A stretch of 12,550 nucleotides of DNA from Candidatus Zixiibacteriota bacterium (lineage in GTDB: Bacteria > Zixibacteria > MSB-5A5 > RBG-16-43-9): positions 1 to 12,550 of the forward strand of contig JAOUFL010000041.1 in the NCBI GenBank assembly GCA_029858245.1, read 5' to 3'. Under the pieces are notes generated by a model. That model was not told the DNA's origin, did no database searches, and saw only the letters and a program-made list of their open reading frames with translations. Position 1 is the first letter of the stretch. Every line of letters begins with the position of its first letter. The position numbers and the translations under genes are program-made. Positions 7,652 through 12,550 of this stretch are shown one piece after another.

Positions 7652-7774
7652 GCAAAATCTTGAAAATTTCCGAAACTAAAGATAAAACTTCTACATATAG
7701 AAATATTTTTTACTTTAATACAAGATATTGAAATTAATATATAAATAATTTTTAAGATAATTCTATCTAATCCC

Positions 7775-7803
7775 TTGCAAATCTACCTGTCAAGACATAT
7801 TAT
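7775..7803 (+). promoter_or_regulatory. Promoter of the ABC ATPase gene
   Basis: TTGCAA (7775-7780), a 17-nt spacer, then TATTAT (7798-7803). Transcription would start near 7810, leaving a leader of only about 14 nt before ATG 7824, with no SD in it. TGTCAAGACA, a small inverted repeat (TGTC/GACA), sits inside the spacer at 7788-7797 and could be an operator. Confidence 0.55.
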
Positions 7804-7823
7804 TAATCAAATTAATTTTTGCT

Positions 7824-8906
7824 ATGTCTGAACTTCTGCTCATTAAGGTAACTAAATATTTTGATAAAACTCAGATCTTAAAGGATATAAACTTTGAGGT
7901 TAAGGAGGGTGAATTTTGCGTATTAGTTGGACCTTCTGGTTGTGGAAAAAGTACTATTTTGAGACTAATCGCCGGATTAGAGGAAGTTACCTCTGGTGAA
8001 ATATATCTGCAAGGGATTAAGTTAAATGATCTCCCTCCCAAGGAAAGAGATGTAGCAATGGTTTTTCAAAATTACGCTCTTTACCCTCATTTCACGGTTT
8101 TTGAGAACCTTGCCTTCCCTTTAAAACTAAGAAGATTCCAAAAAGATAAGATCAGAGAAAGGGTTTTAGAGACGGCTGATATCTTAGGAATAAGCTCTCT
8201 ACTGCAAAGAAAACCCAAAGCACTTTCCGGAGGAGAAAGACAGAGAGTGGCTCTCGGTCGGGCCATTGTGAGAAAGCCAAATCTTTTCCTTTTTGATGAG
8301 CCCTTGTCCAATTTAGATGCTATGCTCAGGATCCAGATGAGGGGTGAGCTTTTAAAACTGCATAAAAATCTTAAAACCTCTATTCTATATGTTACTCATG
8401 ATCAGTTAGAAGCGATGACTTTGGGTGATAGGATTTTGGTATTGAAAGAGGGAACGATCCAGCAGATCGGAACACCCTTACAGCTTTATAGTTCTCCCTC
8501 AAATATTTTTGTAGCAGGCTTCATCGGCTCGCCTCCTATAAATCTTCTTAAAGGTAAGATAAATTTTCCTCTGGAGTTTATTTTTGAGGAAAAATATAGA
8601 CTTTCCCTTCCTGACAAATGGGAAAAGATACTAAAAGACTATCTGGGTAAAGAGATTTACCTGGGAATAAGACCGGAGGATATTCATATCGCTACTGAAA
8701 AAGAAGAAATCAAATTGGAATTGGAGCAGATCGAACCCACGGGAGGAGAAATTTTCCTCTATTTTAGACTCGGAGAAAAAAGGGTTGTGGTGCGGCAAAG
8801 ATCTAAGGATGGCCTTTGTGTCGGGGCCATTATGGGTTTAAACTTCGACCTCGATAAAGTTCTTTACTTCGATGTCAATAATGGAGATAACATTTTAAAA
8901 AGCTAA
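7824..8906 (+). CDS. MalK/UgpC-type ABC transporter ATP-binding protein (orphan)
   Basis: The 360-residue cytoplasmic ATPase subunit of a carbohydrate-type ABC importer. The nucleotide-binding domain is complete: Walker A GPSGCGKST (36-44), Q-loop Q82, signature LSGGERQ (134-140), Walker B FLFDEP (155-160) and switch H192. Residues about 235-355 form the C-terminal TOBE/OB regulatory domain typical of MalK-like proteins (GIRPEDI at 281-287), and the length fits that family. Start ATG 7824 puts the first beta strand at the N-terminus; no SD is seen and the predicted leader is very short. No permease or binding-protein gene lies in the window; the next gene, 10 nt downstream, is an MFS protein. 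Inferred: it may be a shared ATPase that energises importers encoded elsewhere, as MsmK does in streptococci. The substrate cannot be assigned. A lone ATPase from a broken operon is the alternative. Confidence 0.92.
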   Translation: MSELLLIKVTKYFDKTQILKDINFEVKEGEFCVLVGPSGCGKSTILRLIAGLEEVTSGEIYLQGIKLNDLPPKERDVAMVFQNYALYPHFTVFENLAFPLKLRRFQKDKIRERVLETADILGISSLLQRKPKALSGGERQRVALGRAIVRKPNLFLFDEPLSNLDAMLRIQMRGELLKLHKNLKTSILYVTHDQLEAMTLGDRILVLKEGTIQQIGTPLQLYSSPSNIFVAGFIGSPPINLLKGKINFPLEFIFEEKYRLSLPDKWEKILKDYLGKEIYLGIRPEDIHIATEKEEIKLELEQIEPTGGEIFLYFRLGEKRVVVRQRSKDGLCVGAIMGLNFDLDKVLYFDVNNGDNILKS

Positions 8907-8916
8907 TAATCTCTAA

Positions 8917-10140
8917 ATGGAAATAAAAGAAGGTGAAAAAAGCATCTCTATCTTTAAAAATAAAAATTTCTTTTTAATCTGGGCAGGTCAGAGCATATCC
9001 ATGTTTGGTGATTATCTCTATATCATCGCTCTGATGTGGTGGGTACTGGAGAAAACCGGTTCAACCGCTGCTATGGCTACGGTAGCAATCTGTTCCTCCC
9101 TGCCCCTTATTATCCTGGGTCCTTTTGCTGGAACTTACATCGACCGGGTAGACAAAAGAAAACTTTTGATTTTCACGGATATCGGACGGGGTATAATCAT
9201 CTGTATACCCGGATTGCTTTACTTCATTAACTCTTTGCAGGTTTGGCATATTTTTATAATCGCTGTTCTGCTTGCTTTAATGACTACATTTTTCAGTCCT
9301 GCATTAAGTTCTTTAATACCTCGGGTCGTTGAAAAAGAACAGCTTGTTCGTGCTAATTCCTTATCTCAGATGAGTAATAACCTGAGTGGTGTTTTTGGCC
9401 CGGCTTTAGGTGGGGTTTTAGTGGCTCTTTACGGTGCTGGAACTGTAATGTTAATGGATGGTTTGAGCTTTTTCATATCTTCTATTGCCATTTTCTTGGT
9501 AAGAATAAAAACAGAAAAAACCCTGGTTCAACAGGTCAAAAAGAAATTTTTGCACGATCTTTTGGAAGGTTTGAATTATATCCGGGCAGAAACCGGGATA
9601 ATTGAATTGGTGATCTTATTTTCCCTGCTCAACTTCTTTGTGGCACCTATAGGGGTATTGATTCCGCTTGTGGTTAAAAACATCCTGAAGATGGGAGCAG
9701 AAGGATTTGGGATTTTAGGCTCCAGCATCTCCGTGGGAATGGTTTTGGGTTCATTAATTCTCGGCATGACAGGAGGTAAAATAAAAAAGGGGATTTCTAT
9801 TGTCTCTGGAATCACTGTTGCAGGATTCCTCTTAGCACTATTCGGTATATCTGAATCGTTCTGGATTTCCATTTTCTTATTAGGCGGATGTGGATTCGGA
9901 GTTTCCTTCGCTAATATAATAGTCCCGTCTGTTCTTCAGACTAAAATCCCTCACGAAAAACAGGGAAGGGTATTTGGCACCCTGGGAACTATAAGCGGTG
10001 GTTTAAGACCTGTTTCTTTAGCTTTGGTGGGAGTTTTAGGGGGTCTTTTATCAGTTCAAATGATAATCTTCTTTTGTGGGATTTTTATCGCCCTGGGAGG
10101 ATTAAGCGGGTTTCTTGTAAAGGGTATAAGGAAATTATAA
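8917..10140 (+). CDS. MFS transporter, MFS_3 / EntS-MefA-like exporter
   Basis: A 407-residue inner-membrane protein with about 12 predicted TM segments (roughly residues 18-42, 53-73, 83-103, 108-130, 154-175, 178-197, 228-252, 262-285, 292-310, 314-340, 353-378 and 381-402). The loop between TM2 and TM3 has the MFS motif A as GPFAGTYIDRVDKRK (68-82), with D76, R77 and K80/R81. The start of TM1 (FFLIWAGQSISMFGDYLY) and the SLIPRVVEKEQLVRANSL segment after TM4 are typical of the group containing enterobactin exporter EntS and macrolide efflux MefA. Known: these are proton-driven exporters; the substrate cannot be told here. It follows the ABC ATPase by 10 nt, so they are probably one transcript, although the two do not normally form one transporter. 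ATG 8917 has no SD; coupling to the preceding stop is possible. Its stop lies 5 nt from the convergent rex stop. Confidence 0.92.
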   Translation: MEIKEGEKSISIFKNKNFFLIWAGQSISMFGDYLYIIALMWWVLEKTGSTAAMATVAICSSLPLIILGPFAGTYIDRVDKRKLLIFTDIGRGIIICIPGLLYFINSLQVWHIFIIAVLLALMTTFFSPALSSLIPRVVEKEQLVRANSLSQMSNNLSGVFGPALGGVLVALYGAGTVMLMDGLSFFISSIAIFLVRIKTEKTLVQQVKKKFLHDLLEGLNYIRAETGIIELVILFSLLNFFVAPIGVLIPLVVKNILKMGAEGFGILGSSISVGMVLGSLILGMTGGKIKKGISIVSGITVAGFLLALFGISESFWISIFLLGGCGFGVSFANIIVPSVLQTKIPHEKQGRVFGTLGTISGGLRPVSLALVGVLGGLLSVQMIIFFCGIFIALGGLSGFLVKGIRKL

Positions 10141-10145
10141 CATCT

Positions 10146-10772
10146 TTATCTTTTTTGATTCGCCAGGGCATAGGAGAGATGTTCTAATTCCATTGCCATA
10201 TTCACACTACGCAGTACCACGTTTTCTGGTACTTTGAGATTAGTTGTGGCAAAATTCAAAATGGTACGAACTCCAGCACCTACTACCTCATCTACCACCT
10301 TTTGCGCTTCTGAAGATGGGACTGCAATTATCACCATCTCTATCTTATTCTCTTTAAGCTCCATATTAAGGTTCTTCACATCGGAGACCAAAATCCCCTT
10401 GTGATTTTTTCCGATTTTCCTAAGATCGTTATCAAATATCTTTTTTATTATAAAACCTTGTCTCTGAAATTCTTTATAGGAAACTAAGGCTGAACCTACA
10501 TTACCCACCCCCACTAAAGCAACATTCCAGGTTTTGCACAAGCCCAGGATAGAAGCGATTTTATCCTTGAGCTCGCTCACCGGGTATCCCAGACCCCTGG
10601 TTCCAAAACTGCCGAAAAAGGAGAGGTCTTTCCTTACCTGGGCTGGGGTGAATTTGTTACTCCTGGCAAGCTCTCCGGAGGAGATGGTAGTAACATTCTC
10701 CCTTTGTAGAGTTTCAAGGGTCCGGTAATAGAGAGATAACCGACTAATTGTAGATTCTGAAATCCTGCGCAT
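10146..10772 (-). CDS. rex: Redox-sensing transcriptional repressor Rex
   Basis: A 208-residue NADH/NAD+-sensing repressor. The N-terminal winged helix (about 1-80) begins RRISESTISRLSLYYRTLE and contains TPAQVRKDLSFFGSFGTRGLGY, the diagnostic Rex recognition helix and wing. The Rossmann domain has GVGNVGSAL (88-96) and the acidic residue D114 at the end of the second strand, expected to bind NAD(H). Start: a longer frame runs back to 10889, but its extra 39 residues are unlike Rex, and the promoter and operator lie inside that stretch; ATG 10772 gives the family's normal N-terminus and length. A weak AAGAG (10775-10779) lies just before it. Regulation: a Rex-type operator overlaps the predicted transcription start, so Rex should repress itself until NADH rises. 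Known Rex targets are fermentation and respiration genes. The gene is convergent with the MFS gene and divergent from the phosphohexomutase gene. Confidence 0.95.
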   Translation of the reverse strand: MRRISESTISRLSLYYRTLETLQRENVTTISSGELARSNKFTPAQVRKDLSFFGSFGTRGLGYPVSELKDKIASILGLCKTWNVALVGVGNVGSALVSYKEFQRQGFIIKKIFDNDLRKIGKNHKGILVSDVKNLNMELKENKIEMVIIAVPSSEAQKVVDEVVGAGVRTILNFATTNLKVPENVVLRSVNMAMELEHLSYALANQKR

Positions 10773-10776
10773 ACTC

Positions 10777-10794
10777 TTGTGAATTCTTTCACAT
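10777..10794 (-). promoter_or_regulatory. Rex operator (autoregulatory)
   Basis: The plus strand reads TTGTGAATTCTTTCACAT. This fits the Rex consensus TTGTGA-N6-TCACAA with one mismatch in the last base. It lies directly after the -10 box of rex, covers the expected transcription start (about 10788) and ends 4 nt before the ATG. Binding there would block initiation. Confidence 0.8.
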
Positions 10795-10823
10795 ATTTTA
10801 TTAAATCTACAAAGTTTTGTCAA
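10795..10823 (-). promoter_or_regulatory. rex promoter
   Basis: On the minus strand TTGACA (10823-10818), a 17-nt spacer and TAAAAT (10800-10795), so a perfect -35 and a 5-of-6 -10 at ideal spacing. It sits inside the 5' extension of the longest rex reading frame, which excludes the upstream start codon. The leader would be about 16 nt. Confidence 0.8.
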
Positions 10824-10918
10824 GTAAAAAATCTTCAAACTTGGGGAGTTTTGAAAACTTCTCTGTTTTTTACCTGGATCCCTGGCCATGGTTTAAAATA
10901 TCTACACCTATAAAACGT

Positions 10919-10947
10919 TTGACAAAAATTACCTTTTTATCTATAAT
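10919..10947 (+). promoter_or_regulatory. Consensus promoter of the phosphohexomutase gene
   Basis: TTGACA (10919-10924), exactly 17 nt, then TATAAT (10942-10947): both hexamers are perfect. Expected start near 10954, giving a leader of about 16 nt to ATG 10970. It is divergent from the rex promoter about 95 nt away, and no Rex operator is seen at it. Confidence 0.85.
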
Positions 10948-10957
10948 TAAATAAATT

Positions 10958-10966
10958 TGGTATAAT
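10958..10966 (+). promoter_or_regulatory. Possible second, extended -10 promoter
   Basis: TGGTATAAT is a perfect extended -10 (TG-N-TATAAT). No -35 hexamer is seen at the right distance. Transcription from it would begin near 10973, beyond ATG 10970, and would force use of ATG 11000. It overlaps the leader made from the consensus promoter and may be fortuitous in AT-rich DNA. Confidence 0.35.
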
Positions 10967-10969
10967 GTC

Positions 10970-12337
10970 ATGAAATCCGGGAGTAAAAAACCAAAACGGA
11001 TGATAAATCCTGAAATTTTCAAGGCCTATGACATCAGGGGAATTTATCCCGAGCAGTTGAATGAGGAAACTGCATTCCTCATCGGAAAAGCTTTTGTAGA
11101 ATATCTCAAGCCCAAACATATAGTCATCGGAAGGGATATGCGCCTCTCATCAGAAGCCTTATACAGAAGTCTTTCCAGGGGAATACTGGAGGCAGGAGTG
11201 GATGTAATTGATATCGGTTTGTGCAGTACTGATGCCCTTTATTTTGCGGTGGGGAAATTCGAATATGATTCAGGTATAATGATCACCGCCTCTCACAATC
11301 CTCCTGAATATAACGGGATGAAAATGTGCAAGAAGGAAGCTGTCCCCTTGAGTGGCAAAGAGGGGATCGATCAGATAAAAGATATAATTTTTAATAATGA
11401 TTTCTCCACTTCAGGAAAAAATGGGGTTATAAAAAAAATTAATATTCAACCTGATTATATAAATCATCTTCTATCTTTCATCCATCCCAAAAAGATCAAA
11501 CCCTTTAGAGTAGTAATCGATGCGGGAAACGGGATTGCCGGTATGGTTTTGCCTGAACTATTCTCTTTTCTTCCCTGCGAGCTTATTCCAATGTTTTTTG
11601 AGCTGGATGGCTCTTTTCCTAATCATCTGCCTAATCCCATAATACTTGAGAACATCACAGTTTTAAAGGATAGGATTTCAGAAGAGAAAGCAGATTTGGG
11701 TGCGGCTTTTGATGGGGATGCTGACCGAGTGTTTTTGGTGGATGAAAAGTCATCTCCTTTAGGCGGGGATATTATTACAGCACTTGTAGCCAAGAACCTG
11801 TTAAAGAAGGAGAAGGGGGCAACTATATTATATAATGTGCCTTGTTCCAGGATTCTTCCGGAGATAATCAGACAGAACGGAGGAAAGGGTATCCGTACGC
11901 CCGTGGGGCATGCTCTGATAAAGCCCTTGATGAAAAAATATAATGCCGTCTTTGGAGGGGAACATTCCGGACATTTCTATTTTCGCAAAAACTTCTATGC
12001 TGACTCAGGTCTAATTGCTCTTCTGGTATGTTTGGAATTACTTTCCGAAGAGAATAAACCTCTATCCCAGCTGGTAAAATCGATCGACCCTTATTTCAGA
12101 ACCGGTGAGATAAACTCCAAGGTTCTGGATATACCCGAAAAGATCCGTAAAATCGAATTAAACTATAAGGATGCCAAGCTCGACCATTTAGATGGCCTAA
12201 CCGTGGAGTACCCTGATTGGTGGTTTAATCTGAGACCCTCTAACACTGAGCCTTTGATTCGCCTGAACCTGGAGGCAAATACCGAAAAGCTGAGGGACCA
12301 GAAAAAATCCGAGGTCCTTAAAATTATCCGTTCATAA
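10970..12337 (+). CDS. Phosphomannomutase/phosphoglucomutase
   Basis: A 455-residue alpha-D-phosphohexomutase that interconverts hexose 6- and 1-phosphates for sugar-nucleotide and polysaccharide synthesis in the cytoplasm. All four signature loops are present: phosphoserine loop TASHNP (106-111, S108), metal loop DGDADR (248-253), sugar-binding loop GGEHSGH (329-335) and phosphate-binding RPSNTEP (422-428). It ends where the family ends. Start: ATG 10970 is taken from its position after the consensus promoter, but it has no SD and gives a lysine-rich ten-residue prefix. The family usually begins at MINPEIFKAYDIRG, i.e. ATG 11000 here, which lacks a well-spaced SD too (GGGAG at 10979-10983 is 16 nt away). 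Either start is possible. The overall pattern fits the bifunctional AlgC/ManB-like group; sugar preference is not visible. It stands alone, divergent from rex. Confidence 0.94.
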   Translation: MKSGSKKPKRMINPEIFKAYDIRGIYPEQLNEETAFLIGKAFVEYLKPKHIVIGRDMRLSSEALYRSLSRGILEAGVDVIDIGLCSTDALYFAVGKFEYDSGIMITASHNPPEYNGMKMCKKEAVPLSGKEGIDQIKDIIFNNDFSTSGKNGVIKKINIQPDYINHLLSFIHPKKIKPFRVVIDAGNGIAGMVLPELFSFLPCELIPMFFELDGSFPNHLPNPIILENITVLKDRISEEKADLGAAFDGDADRVFLVDEKSSPLGGDIITALVAKNLLKKEKGATILYNVPCSRILPEIIRQNGGKGIRTPVGHALIKPLMKKYNAVFGGEHSGHFYFRKNFYADSGLIALLVCLELLSEENKPLSQLVKSIDPYFRTGEINSKVLDIPEKIRKIELNYKDAKLDHLDGLTVEYPDWWFNLRPSNTEPLIRLNLEANTEKLRDQKKSEVLKIIRS

Positions 12338-12439
12338 CAACTTTGATTTTTATACCTCTTTTTACTTAAAGTAATCTCCTGAAAATACGATAAAAAAATT
12401 AGAAGGTTATAGTTTTCACCTATAAAATTGAGGTTTTAT

Positions 12440-12550
12440 ATGAATCAGGTAACCAAAGTTTTGATCGTGGATGATGAGGAGAAAACCCGCCAGTTGATGA
12501 TCGAGACACTCTCTGCTTTGGGCTACAGCACTTTTGGAGCCAAGGATGGC
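12440..12550 (+). CDS. Response regulator, receiver domain start (3' end outside window)
   Basis: Only 37 codons are present. They begin MNQVTKVLIVDDEEKTRQLM and continue LGYSTFGAKDG. VLIVDDE is the first strand and acidic pocket (D11, D12, E13) of a CheY-like receiver domain; the phosphoacceptor Asp and any output domain lie beyond the window. TTGAGG (12429-12434) sits 5 nt before the ATG as an SD. The 102-nt gap upstream shows no convincing promoter or terminator. Its kinase is unknown. The histidine kinase at the left of this window is about 9 kb away and could be its partner, but nothing in the sequence shows this. Confidence 0.85.
   Translation, partial: MNQVTKVLIVDDEEKTRQLMIETLSALGYSTFGAKDG

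Larger units (their letters stand above)
7277..7823. other. Long intergenic island holding a minus-strand small-peptide unit
   Basis: This 547-nt gap holds no long gene. From left to right it contains a bidirectional terminator, an anti-SD-like CACCTCCTT (minus strand, 7319-7327), a hairpin (7347-7367), a 26-codon minus-strand ORF with a perfect SD, an A-rich leader, a larger imperfect hairpin (7567-7613), a minus-strand promoter (7621-7651), about 120 nt of very AT-rich DNA in which I see nothing definite, and the plus-strand promoter of the ABC ATPase gene. A 75-codon plus-strand reading frame also crosses it but looks like a shadow. Confidence 0.7.

Noticed and set aside
738..10728. Other short frames opposite or inside the main genes (for example 738-935, 2865-3107, 5089-5337, 9576-9872)
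   Set aside because: They lie wholly within well supported genes, have no domain features and no supporting SD or promoter.
10773..10889. 39-residue N-terminal extension of Rex
   Set aside because: It contains the rex promoter and operator and shows no similarity to Rex N-termini.
12362..12425. TTACTTAAAGTAA repeat and TTATAG/CTATAA hairpin before the response regulator
   Set aside because: Short AT-rich inverted repeats expected by chance; no T tract and no promoter alignment.

Overview
The window comes from a low-to-moderate GC bacterium (roughly 40% GC by eye) that cannot be named from the sequence. It has textbook sigma-70-type promoters, including a perfect TTGACA-N17-TATAAT, and a Rex redox repressor. 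Several genes, however, start without a recognisable Shine-Dalgarno (SD) sequence. A very large Ser/Thr kinase-ATPase-TPR protein, a soluble GAF-PAS histidine kinase and a NACHT-HEAT protein suggest an environmental, signalling-rich lineage, probably uncultivated. No rRNA, tRNA, insertion sequence or CRISPR array was seen.

Left part (1-1631): the C-terminal 318 residues of a NACHT-type STAND NTPase ending in HEAT-like repeats, whose start lies outside the window. It is followed closely by a Nudix hydrolase with an N-terminal zinc ribbon and a basic extension.

Signalling block (1783-7276): a cytoplasmic GAF-PAS-HisKA-HATPase histidine kinase, then 67 nt later a 1238-residue protein with a Ser/Thr kinase domain, a STAND-type ATPase domain and a long TPR array. 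Together they carry the parts that other bacteria fuse into single kinase/ATPase/histidine-kinase proteins. A perfect 10-bp hairpin terminator closes the block.

Intergenic island (7277-7823, about 550 bp): the least ordinary part of the window. On the minus strand there is a promoter (TTGACA/TATTAT), a hairpin close to the predicted RNA 5' end, an A-rich leader, a perfect SD, a 26-codon acidic peptide ORF, a second hairpin, an internal CACCTCCTT that can pair with that SD, and the shared terminator. This looks like a compact, self-contained small-peptide or regulatory-RNA gene.

Transport and redox part (7824-10969): an orphan MalK-like ABC ATPase from its own promoter with a very short leader, and a 12-TM MFS exporter 10 nt downstream. 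Convergent to these is rex, whose true start is internal to the longest ORF. rex has its own promoter and an 18-bp Rex operator across the predicted transcription start, indicating autoregulation.

Right part (10919-12550): a phosphomannomutase/phosphoglucomutase gene from a strong consensus promoter, divergent from rex, and the first 37 codons of a response regulator cut by the window end.
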